This document shows, one piece after another, positions 13,544-20,211 of a stretch of 21,217 nt of DNA (position 1 is the first letter of the stretch; each line of letters opens with the position of its first letter). This DNA comes from Candidatus Kaiserbacteria bacterium (GTDB taxonomy: Bacteria > Patescibacteriota > Minisyncoccia > Phycocordibacterales > UBA12088): assembly GCA_007116405.1 (NCBI GenBank), contig SKIN01000020.1, positions 1-21,217 of the forward strand. Reading direction: 5' to 3'. Position numbers and translations under genes: made by a program. The notes under the pieces were generated by a model. It saw only the letters and a program-made list of their open reading frames with translations. It was not told the DNA's origin and made no database searches.

Positions 13544-14624
13544 AAAACGGGTTTGCTGCTCCTCGAACCTCAAAGTGGAGGTGGGGGCCGGTGGAGCGAC
13601 CCGTGCTGCCCACGTGTCCGATGACCTGTCCAGCAACAACACTCTGTCCTTGCCATACCACATTGCGGCTGTTGTGGGCGTAAAGGGTTTGCGTACCGTT
13701 CGGATGGTCGATGACCACGTAGTTGCCGTATCCGCCGTTCCATCCTCCAACCCTAGAGACAATCACTCGACCGGCTGCAGCGGCGCGAATTGGCGTGCCA
13801 ACCGGGGCACCGAAGTCGATGGCATTATACCCGTGCAGACCCTGCGTACGTACGGAACCGGGGAGGGGATGTATGAAATACCCTGATGCCCCTGACGCGC
13901 CGCTTGCGACACGTGTGGATGCGCTTGGGGCGGGTGTGGACCTCTTCTCCTCCTCCACTCTTCCGCCGGGAACCGTTACCACGGAACCTACCGCAAGCGG
14001 AGCACCCTTCTCAAGCCCGTTGTACACGAGTATTTCGTCCGCATCACCTCCGTACCGCTTGGCGATAGAAGCGACAGTGTCACCCTCCTTGATGGTGTGT
14101 TGCACACCGCTAATAGGGAGAATGAGTAAGGTGTCTCCGGGACGAATGTCCGTCGTTGAGCGCAGTTCATTCGCCCATACAATAGTGTTCACGGAAACCG
14201 AGAACATGGCAGCTATCTGCGAGAGCGTGTCCCCTTCCTGTATCTGATACCACGATATCTGGTCCGGAGCCGATGGGCGCATCTTTTCCTGAGAGGAAGA
14301 GGGTATTGGGTTGACCTCAGAAACAAGTGCAACGCCCCCATGCGTACGCACCTCACCGCCACCACGGGAAGGGTTGGGGTCTACGTTGCGAGCGGGCATG
14401 AGCCAGGTCATATCTTGGGAATACGCAACCGATGTGGTCATGCGAGGTGCCTGCTCCTGGATGTTCGCGGTGAAGAGAGCGGAGAAGAATGCACCCGCAC
14501 TGCTTGCTTGCAGCGACAAAGCGCCGATGAGTCCGGCGACAAGTACAAGAACCACACCTTGCCCGGATATGGCTCGCTTGGTCCTCTTCGTATGTGTTAC
14601 CCGATCAGTGTTAGGACGATGCAT
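13542..14624 (-). CDS. Membrane-anchored LysM-M23 peptidoglycan peptidase
   Basis: A 360-residue cell-wall hydrolase of the NlpD/EnvC/lysostaphin-like M23 family. A basic N-terminus is followed by a hydrophobic anchor or uncleaved signal (about 22-47; VVLVLVAGLIGALSLQASSAG). Two LysM peptidoglycan-binding repeats follow, at about 125-170 (YQIQEGDTLSQIAAMFSVS) and 175-219 (HTIKEGDTVASIAKRYGG). A Ser/Ala/Gly linker leads to the M23 zinc peptidase domain (about 250-360). Metal and catalytic residues are present: H264 and D270 in LHGYNAIDFGAP, H317 in YAHN, H348 and H350 in GPHLHFEV. The protein ends directly after the domain. It probably trims peptidoglycan during division, or for the surface machinery encoded further right (inference). 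The upstream region is shared with the divergent helicase gene; TATATT about 21 nt before the ATG is a possible -10. Confidence 0.93.
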   Translation of the reverse strand: MHRPNTDRVTHTKRTKRAISGQGVVLVLVAGLIGALSLQASSAGAFFSALFTANIQEQAPRMTTSVAYSQDMTWLMPARNVDPNPSRGGGEVRTHGGVALVSEVNPIPSSSQEKMRPSAPDQISWYQIQEGDTLSQIAAMFSVSVNTIVWANELRSTTDIRPGDTLLILPISGVQHTIKEGDTVASIAKRYGGDADEILVYNGLEKGAPLAVGSVVTVPGGRVEEEKRSTPAPSASTRVASGASGASGYFIHPLPGSVRTQGLHGYNAIDFGAPVGTPIRAAAAGRVIVSRVGGWNGGYGNYVVIDHPNGTQTLYAHNSRNVVWQGQSVVAGQVIGHVGSTGRSTGPHLHFEVRGAANPF

Positions 14625-14817
14625 CCTACTGTCGGGGTCTTGGTCAATATAGGATTCTATATATTTAGTGGGTCACGCAACCTCTCTACCACCCGGGCCT
14701 GGGCCCGACTGCTTACCGTGCTCGCGTATCTGGCAATAGAGCAACTATAAACGCTCGGATACATGCGTCAAGCATTTGTACACACACCCATGTGCACACG
14801 CTACGTAGTGATAGGTG

Positions 14818-14826
14818 TGGTATCAT
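14818..14826 (+). promoter_or_regulatory. Extended -10 promoter of the UvrD/PcrA helicase gene
   Basis: TG-G-TATCAT ends 9 nt before the ATG at 14836. No good -35 is visible, as is common with extended -10 promoters. The predicted leader is only a few nucleotides. An 8-bp palindrome CTACGTAG lies just upstream at 14801-14808. Confidence 0.5.
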
Positions 14827-14835
14827 GGGTGCTCT

Positions 14836-16764
14836 ATGCAGCACATGGAAGGGCTTAACGAAGCCCAAAAACAGGCAGTGAGGACGACCGAGGGACCGGT
14901 ATTGGTCCTTGCCGGTGCGGGCGCAGGAAAGACCAAGACGATAGCACATAGAGTGGTCCACCTCGTCAAGAGTGGGGTCCCGGGACATGCTATCCTTGCC
15001 ATCACCTTCACGAACAAAGCGGCGAGGGAGATGCGCGAACGTATCGGTGGCCTCCTCAAAGAGCACGGCGAACAGCGCGCAACAGGTGACATCACGGTGG
15101 CGACATTTCATGCGCTCGGTGTTCGGCTCTTACGTGAGTTCTCGCGTGAAGCCGAACTCGACAGACACTTCACCATATTTGACCGAAGTGACTCCCTCCG
15201 TGCCATCAAGCGAGTCCTGAAGGAAAAGGGGTATGAAGATGCGCAGATAGCCCCTCGCTCCGTTCTTGGCGCTATCTCCAGAGCAAAAGGTGCCGCAAAG
15301 ACCCTCGCAGGATACCGCGAACAAGTCGACGATCCTTACCGAAGCATGGTCGCGGCAGTGTGGGAGGGATACCGCGGTATCCTCCGCAAAGAACACGCGC
15401 TTGATTTTGACGATCTTCTCCTTGAGTTGTGGCATTTGCTGCAAACACAGGAAGCTGTGAGAGACACCCTCAGACGCAGATATCAGTACCTCCACATAGA
15501 TGAATACCAGGACACCAATGCGGTGCAGTACGAATTGATCCGCCTCCTTACCGGGACCAGTGGCAATGTCTTTTGCGTGGGTGATCTCGATCAGAACATA
15601 TACAGCTGGCGCGGCGCCTCTATCCGCAACATACTTGAATTCGAACAAGTGTTTCCTGACGCCACCGTGATACGTCTTGAGCAGAATTACCGCTCAACCA
15701 AAACGATCATTGCGGTAAGCAACGACATCATCAGTAAGAACGTCAACCGAAAAGAGAAGCGGCTCTTTACTGAAAACCCCGAGGGTTCGAAGCTCGCACT
15801 CATTACGGGCTACGACGAAAAGGACGAGGCGGACAAGATAGTGTGGGAGGCGGAACGACTTGTGGGGGAAGGTGTTCCGTTGCGTGAAATCGCTGTGTTG
15901 TATCGAGCAAATTTTCAATCACGTGCAGTGGAGGATGCGTTTCTTCGTGCCGGGGTGCCCTACCGGGTACTCGGTACACGGTTCTTTGATAGGAAGGAGG
16001 TCAAGGATACCTTGGCGTATATTCGGGCATCATTGAACCCCGACTCGTTCTCAGACATTGGGCGCATCATCAATACACCGCTGCGGGGTATTGGCGCAGT
16101 GACCGTACGCAAGCTTGAGGGTGAAGGGAGGGATGCACTTTCCGGTAAGCCCCGAGAGCGAGTGGACGCCTTTTACCGCATATTGGGTGACATACGCGAT
16201 GTCGCCATGGGAAAACTCGCAAGCGAGGCGATACGGTACACCATCGAGCGTTCGGGGCTATCCGCGCACCTAGCGCAGGGTGGGGAAGAGGATCGTGAAC
16301 GCCTCTTCAACATGCAGGAGTTGGTCACGCTCGCGGCACAACGATACGACACCCTGCCCGCACCGGAAGGTGTCTTGCGCCTCATTGAGGACGCTGCTCT
16401 CGCCACAGACCAGGATGAGATCGATGCCCGTTCGAAGCAGCGTGATGGCGTCACACTGATGACCATACACGCCGCAAAAGGGCTGGAATTCCGGCATGTA
16501 TTCATTGCCGGGCTCGAGGACGGACTGTTCCCGCTTGAACGAGAAGGGGGAGGGAGTGATAGCGCTGATGACGAGGAAGAACGTCGCCTCTTCTATGTCG
16601 CACTGACACGAGCCAAAGAGAAAGTGCACCTCTCCTACGCGCAGGTGCGTACGGTCTTTGGACACAGGGCACCGCGCATCCCTTCGGAATTCCTGCTTGA
16701 TATCGACAACGACTTCTTCGAGACACCCACGACAGAACCATCGAAGGTGGTATATTTGGACTGA
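14836..16764 (+). CDS. pcrA: UvrD/PcrA/Rep-type SF1A DNA helicase
   Basis: A 642-residue 3'-5' helicase used in nucleotide excision repair, replication restart and removal of bound proteins. All superfamily 1A motifs are seen: Q motif GLNEAQKQAV, motif I LAGAGAGKTKT, Ia ITFTNKAAREM, Ib TFHALGVRLLREF, II HIDEYQDTN, III GDLDQNIYSWRGA, IV LEQNYRSTKTI, V TIHAAKGLEFRHVFI and VI YVALTRAKEKVHL. The length is slightly short for PcrA/UvrD (about 720), mainly through a short C-terminus. UvrD, PcrA and Rep cannot be separated confidently. The start MQHMEGLNEAQ places the Q motif at the usual distance; the reading frame upstream to 14815 overlaps the -10 element. The stop TGA is followed after one base by the rsmA ATG (TGATATG), so the pair is translationally coupled. 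Confidence 0.95.
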   Translation: MQHMEGLNEAQKQAVRTTEGPVLVLAGAGAGKTKTIAHRVVHLVKSGVPGHAILAITFTNKAAREMRERIGGLLKEHGEQRATGDITVATFHALGVRLLREFSREAELDRHFTIFDRSDSLRAIKRVLKEKGYEDAQIAPRSVLGAISRAKGAAKTLAGYREQVDDPYRSMVAAVWEGYRGILRKEHALDFDDLLLELWHLLQTQEAVRDTLRRRYQYLHIDEYQDTNAVQYELIRLLTGTSGNVFCVGDLDQNIYSWRGASIRNILEFEQVFPDATVIRLEQNYRSTKTIIAVSNDIISKNVNRKEKRLFTENPEGSKLALITGYDEKDEADKIVWEAERLVGEGVPLREIAVLYRANFQSRAVEDAFLRAGVPYRVLGTRFFDRKEVKDTLAYIRASLNPDSFSDIGRIINTPLRGIGAVTVRKLEGEGRDALSGKPRERVDAFYRILGDIRDVAMGKLASEAIRYTIERSGLSAHLAQGGEEDRERLFNMQELVTLAAQRYDTLPAPEGVLRLIEDAALATDQDEIDARSKQRDGVTLMTIHAAKGLEFRHVFIAGLEDGLFPLEREGGGSDSADDEEERRLFYVALTRAKEKVHLSYAQVRTVFGHRAPRIPSEFLLDIDNDFFETPTTEPSKVVYLD

Positions 16765-16765
16765 T

Positions 16766-17530
16766 ATGCGGCATCCATCGCTCGGTCAACATTTCCTCAC
16801 GCGGCCTGAAATTGCCGGTTGGGTTGCTGACGCGGCGAGCCTCACTCCCGACAGTATCGTGCTTGAAATAGGACCCGGGAAGGGGATACTGACCCGGGAA
16901 CTGCTCACAAGAGCGGGAAAGGTCGTTGCCCTCGAGCGGGACCCGGCTTTGGCGCGCGTGTTACATGAGGAATTTCACCGAGAACTTGAAGGTGAGACAC
17001 TTCTCCTGCTTCAAGATGACATCAGGAATTTCACCCCTGGGGCTTGTGTGGCGTTGTCTGGAGGGTACTGTGTGGTCGCAAACATACCCTACTACATCAC
17101 CGGCAAGATACTGCGAATGTTCCTCACCGCCGAGCACCAGCCGAACTCGATGATCCTTTTGGTACAGAAGGAGGTTGCGGAACGGGTCGTTGCAAACGAT
17201 GGGAAACAGAGCTTGCTCTCGCTTTCCGTCGCTGCGTACGGCACCGCAGAGTACGTACGCACCGTGAAAGCGGGTAGTTTCTCCCCTCCTCCAAAGGTGG
17301 ATTCCGCAATACTGGCGATACGGGAGATTTCACGGGGTAATTTTCAAAATACTGAGGCGGAGCAACGTTTTTTTGACTGCATCCACGCCGGATTCGCAAG
17401 TAAGCGCAAGGTGCTCGGTAAACAGCTTGGCGGGCTGGTGTCGGCCGAAGCACTTGAACACTGTGGTATACCAAAGAACGCTCGAGCGGAGGATGTACCG
17501 CTCGAGCGTTGGTTGTGTCTTTGTAAATAG
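16766..17530 (+). CDS. rsmA: 16S rRNA (adenine1518-N6/adenine1519-N6)-dimethyltransferase
   Basis: A 254-residue SAM-dependent methyltransferase (RsmA/KsgA) that dimethylates two adjacent adenines in the 3' hairpin of 16S rRNA during late small-subunit assembly. Motifs: LGQHFL near the N-terminus, motif I VLEIGPGKGILTREL, motif II VVALERDPALA, LLLQDDIRNF, catalytic VANIPYYITGKIL (NIPY), LLVQKEVAERVVA, FSPPPKVDSAIL and the C-terminal AGFASKRKVLGKQL. The start at MRHPSLGQHFL matches homologues and lies one base after the helicase stop. The frame is open a further 36 codons upstream, but only as the overlapping frame of the helicase end. The last codons contain a perfect 13-bp inverted repeat. 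The gene is slightly short but complete. Confidence 0.96.
   Translation: MRHPSLGQHFLTRPEIAGWVADAASLTPDSIVLEIGPGKGILTRELLTRAGKVVALERDPALARVLHEEFHRELEGETLLLLQDDIRNFTPGACVALSGGYCVVANIPYYITGKILRMFLTAEHQPNSMILLVQKEVAERVVANDGKQSLLSLSVAAYGTAEYVRTVKAGSFSPPPKVDSAILAIREISRGNFQNTEAEQRFFDCIHAGFASKRKVLGKQLGGLVSAEALEHCGIPKNARAEDVPLERWLCLCK
17477..17510 (+). terminator. Perfect 13-bp inverted repeat inside the 3' end of rsmA
   Basis: AACGCTCGAGCGG (17477-17489) pairs with CCGCTCGAGCGTT (17498-17510) around an 8-nt loop. It lies 20 bp before the end of the rsmA stop codon, in coding sequence for NARAEDVPLERWL. The following bases (GGTTGTGTCTTTG) are only moderately T-rich. It may serve as terminator or mRNA-end stabiliser for the pcrA-rsmA unit, which has only 28 bp before the convergent gene. 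Confidence 0.5.
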
Positions 17531-17558
17531 TTGCTGGTGTGATCTACGCGCAGCAGCG

Positions 17559-18086
17559 CTAACGCGAGGTTCCCATACCAGGCATGATCACGTTGTACAC
17601 GGGGAAACTTATACAAAAACCCCAACGACAGATGATGCAAACTGTGCTTGATGGGGCTCTTCCCAGGGCCCATGCCCCCACGCGGACGTTGCTGTATTGA
17701 TACAAGGGCGGCAACGTCGGAAACACTCCGTACGGTCCCCAAAGACCCGCCACAGGAGCTATGGTGAACGCAATGATGCCGTTATCACACTGCAGTCTAC
17801 TGGTGATTATGCCTCCAAAGTTTGGGAAACCTGCCACAGAACCTGCGCTCGATCCCGCCGAAAGGAAGCTCGACCATCGCCGACGTATCCACCGTAGTGC
17901 ACGTCGTCGGAGACTTCTCCTGAATGCATTTACCTCACTTTCGCTGATGGTAACTTCAATGGGAATTATCTTTTCTGCTACTCCCCCGGGTGCCACAAAA
18001 CTCACATTGACCTTATACGGCGCAAATCCTGCTGCCAAACCCAGGGTTACAAATACCATCAAACCTATCACGATTCCTTTAGTCAT
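17559..18086 (-). CDS. Small secreted or surface protein of unknown function
   Basis: A 175-residue protein with a clear N-terminal signal sequence (MTKGIVIGLMVFVTLGLAAG). A region of about 55 residues follows, then an Arg-rich patch (RRSLRRRALRWIRRRW) and a Ser/Gly hinge. A C-terminal domain starts at FPNFGGIITSRLQCDNG and contains VAGLWGPYGVF, a Gly/Trp stretch and Cys residues near the end (TVCIICRWGFC). I recall similar 'FGG...C' terminal domains in small Parcubacteria surface proteins (from memory, unnamed family). Its start overlaps the end of the upstream gene by 8 bp (ATGACTAA), so the two are translationally coupled and probably work together. It converges on rsmA with 28 bp between. 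A signal-anchored surface component near a secretion or pilus-like locus is the best guess. Confidence 0.75.
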   Translation of the reverse strand: MTKGIVIGLMVFVTLGLAAGFAPYKVNVSFVAPGGVAEKIIPIEVTISESEVNAFRRSLRRRALRWIRRRWSSFLSAGSSAGSVAGFPNFGGIITSRLQCDNGIIAFTIAPVAGLWGPYGVFPTLPPLYQYSNVRVGAWALGRAPSSTVCIICRWGFCISFPVYNVIMPGMGTSR

Positions 18087-19134
18087 GGTCTTTCATCACA
18101 TCTACTTGCATAAGCTGCTGCGAGGATGTTCCACCTTTGGTTTCAACGATCACCGGCACCGATATAAGGAAGCTTGCGGGCGCTGTTCCCGGATCTCTGA
18201 GCCACGGCGCAGCTTCAAAGCCCCCGGGTTCAGTATCATCCACCGCTATTCCCAGGTCCATGTCGTCAACTGGGTTCGTCACGGGTTCCCATGTACCATA
18301 CGTCACCTCCTGTTCCCCGGGCAAAGGCACATCCCATATCGGGTCATCCTCATGGGGTAGGGCAACACGCTCAAAGGCGTTGGTTTTGAAGACAAACGTG
18401 AGTGTTTGTGTGTCAGGCGACGGTATACCAGAGAAGACTCCGTATGGTGTCCATACAGTATTATCGTGTGGATCAAAACCGCTACCATGTATGGTCACAA
18501 CTGTGCCATTCTGTATCAGCGATGGGGTTATTTCGGCCACAATAGGAGGGGCGTCACTTGACGGCACAATGTAGCGGTATTTTTGTATTTGCCACTGCGA
18601 GGCGGTGCAAGCAGAAGACGTGCACCCACAGTACCATCGACCGTGCGCGTACTCGCAGACATACGCGAGCACTTGTCCATCTGCACCTGACGCCATGTTC
18701 TCGAGGGAGGCCGATGCGCTGCCCACAAACCAAGGTCCTGCCTTCTCGGCACCGGTAAAGCGGATCAGTTCCCATGCACCACCAACCAAATGGTAGCCAA
18801 ATTCGTAGACGAACGTGGTAGCGGACCCTGGTGTACCTGCAACAAACGACCCTCGCCCCGCACTGCCACACCTCACAGCAAGAAGCGGCTGCGTGGTTGG
18901 TGTATGTACGCTATATGGAGGGGCATAACCGCCAAGGTCCATTTGTATTCCGGGTGTTATCACGTGACACGACGTGTCCACGCCGGCAGTCGTTGCCACA
19001 GCAATTGTCCCAGAGACGGCAGTAGTGACATAGTACGAGATACCCAGGAAGGCGACTGCAACGAACGCGGCGAATGAAAGGGGCAGTGGTCCGGGACGGT
19101 GGTGTATTCCTATCATAGCTATATGATGCAGCAT
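18079..19134 (-). CDS. Secreted or membrane-anchored protein with IPT/TIG-like domain
   Basis: A 351-residue protein, function unknown. An N-terminal hydrophobic segment (about 18-45; LSFAAFVAVAFLGISYYVTTAV) should act as signal anchor. Residues 50-190 form a Gly/Ser/Thr-rich extracytoplasmic part with a Cys cluster at 160-176 (YVCEY...WYCGCTSSAC), suggesting disulfides or metal binding. From about 197 to 250 the sequence PPIVAEITPSLIQNGTVVTI and the following HGSGF match the opening of an IPT/TIG immunoglobulin-like fold. An acidic segment (VDDMDLGIAVDDTEPGG) precedes a last beta-rich stretch. An alternative start at 19116 (MIGIHHRPG) is possible. TTGACA on the minus strand at 19164-19159 is a candidate -35, without a convincing -10. 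The gene overlaps the next one by 8 bp and diverges from the plus-strand gene at 19294. A surface adhesin or appendage-tip role is inference. Confidence 0.78.
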   Translation of the reverse strand: MLHHIAMIGIHHRPGPLPLSFAAFVAVAFLGISYYVTTAVSGTIAVATTAGVDTSCHVITPGIQMDLGGYAPPYSVHTPTTQPLLAVRCGSAGRGSFVAGTPGSATTFVYEFGYHLVGGAWELIRFTGAEKAGPWFVGSASASLENMASGADGQVLAYVCEYAHGRWYCGCTSSACTASQWQIQKYRYIVPSSDAPPIVAEITPSLIQNGTVVTIHGSGFDPHDNTVWTPYGVFSGIPSPDTQTLTFVFKTNAFERVALPHEDDPIWDVPLPGEQEVTYGTWEPVTNPVDDMDLGIAVDDTEPGGFEAAPWLRDPGTAPASFLISVPVIVETKGGTSSQQLMQVDVMKDHD

Positions 19135-19180
19135 GATGCCCTACACAAGCAAAGCGATTGTCAACATCCACGCCGCAACT

Positions 19181-19238
19181 TGTGGATACTCTGTGTACCG
19201 GACGGGGAGCTCTTGTACACAACATGTGAATATCCACA
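19181..19238. promoter_or_regulatory. Cluster of three DnaA-box-like 9-mers in a divergent intergenic region
   Basis: TGTGGATAC (19181-19189, minus-strand box), TTGTACACA (19213-19221) and ATATCCACA (19230-19238) each differ by one base from TTATNCACA or its complement. They lie in the 159-bp gap between two diverging gene pairs, just before a T-rich tract. Function is unproven. Confidence 0.35.
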
Positions 19239-19280
19239 GTCAGTGACCATTTTTTCCTAAGCATTTGACCGTTTGCGTCG

Positions 19281-19286
19281 TATACT
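19281..19286 (+). promoter_or_regulatory. -10 element of the 296-residue membrane-anchored protein gene
   Basis: TATACT ends 7 nt before the ATG at 19294, again predicting a leaderless mRNA. No good -35 is seen at the normal spacing. Confidence 0.4.
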
Positions 19287-19293
19287 TGTATGC

Positions 19294-20184
19294 ATGAGGA
19301 AACTGCGTTCCAAGGGTTTGCTTGCGAACCCATTTGCTGTCGTGATGGTGCTCGTGACCATGTTGTTCATCACCGCCGTCGCGTACGCATTCTACGGTGA
19401 ACGGGGTGTTGCGAATCAACTTAGCAATAACACACTCGCGTCACCTCACTCCATCGCACATCAACAGGTGGCGAACCAACGTGCGCTCCTGGACCGTCCC
19501 ACTAATGGAGAAGAGCCTGAGTGGGTGTCACTGTTATCACGCACATCACGCTCGGGAACCGAAATGACACAAGGCGCGTTCGCCGAGTATGCAAGCGACG
19601 AAACACTCACTGGCAAGGTCGCTCGAGAGCTATTCGGGTCCTATATGCAGACCTTCTCCAGGACAGGTATTTCGTTCACCGGCATTGATCCGGAAACAAT
19701 GGCTCGGGAGGCCCTTCGAAAAAGTGCTGCGGGCACCGTCCAAATACCCTCGTTCGCCGCAAGGGATCTGTCCACCACACCGGCCGACAATGCCTCTTTC
19801 TTGCGCTACATCGACGATATGACACCAATACTGAACGCACTTGCTTTTGGCCCCAATGAGCTAGAGATAATGCAGTCCCTTACGACCGCCACAGCAAGGG
19901 CGTCTCAAGAACTCTGGGATGCAGTGGCGTACTACGAGCGTTACGTCAACGCGATGAAGTCAGTAACGGTGCCAAATGATCAAGAGCTTGTGAGGCGACA
20001 CGCGGAGGTTATCGACGCCGCACAGAAATTCCTTTATGCGTTGGGAATGATAGCCGATATGGAGGAGGACCCCGCACGAGCGGCGCTCGGCATAGAGTTG
20101 TATTTGACTCACGATGGTAGGCTTCGCCTTGTTCTCGAACAGTACGTCAACCTGTTGATAGATATTAAGGAGCTCATTGGATAG
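19294..20184 (+). CDS. Membrane-anchored helical protein of unknown function
   Basis: A 296-residue protein I do not recognise. A short basic N-terminus (MRKLRSKGLLANP) precedes one hydrophobic helix (about 14-34; FAVVMVLVTMLFITAVAYAF). The rest should be outside the membrane: a linker of about 60 residues, then a mostly helical, Cys-free region (LNALAFGPNELEIMQSLTTA, VRRHAEVIDAAQKFLYALGM, LRLVLEQYVNLLIDIKELIG). The ATG at 19294 is preferred over a TTG seven codons earlier because it follows a TATACT element by 7 nt and gives a standard anchor. The next gene begins 27 bp downstream and also encodes an exported protein, so the two are probably one operon. The context suggests a component of a type IV secretion or pilus-like apparatus of the CPR kind, but this is inference. 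Confidence 0.78.
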   Translation: MRKLRSKGLLANPFAVVMVLVTMLFITAVAYAFYGERGVANQLSNNTLASPHSIAHQQVANQRALLDRPTNGEEPEWVSLLSRTSRSGTEMTQGAFAEYASDETLTGKVARELFGSYMQTFSRTGISFTGIDPETMAREALRKSAAGTVQIPSFAARDLSTTPADNASFLRYIDDMTPILNALAFGPNELEIMQSLTTATARASQELWDAVAYYERYVNAMKSVTVPNDQELVRRHAEVIDAAQKFLYALGMIADMEEDPARAALGIELYLTHDGRLRLVLEQYVNLLIDIKELIG

Positions 20185-20211
20185 CTGAACGCACATCAAA
20201 ACCATTGATAC

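Noticed and set aside
14691..14707. CCCGGGCCTGGGCCCG hairpin between the peptidase and helicase genes as a terminator
   Set aside because: Both genes diverge from this region, so nothing should end here; short stem with no T-run.
14801..14808. CTACGTAG palindrome near the helicase -10 as an operator
   Set aside because: An 8-bp palindrome is expected by chance in a region this size and no second copy or known operator match was seen.
16658..16765. Upstream extension of the rsmA frame
   Set aside because: It is the alternate frame of the helicase C-terminus; homologues start at MRHPSLGQHFL and the ATG one base after the helicase stop fits coupling.
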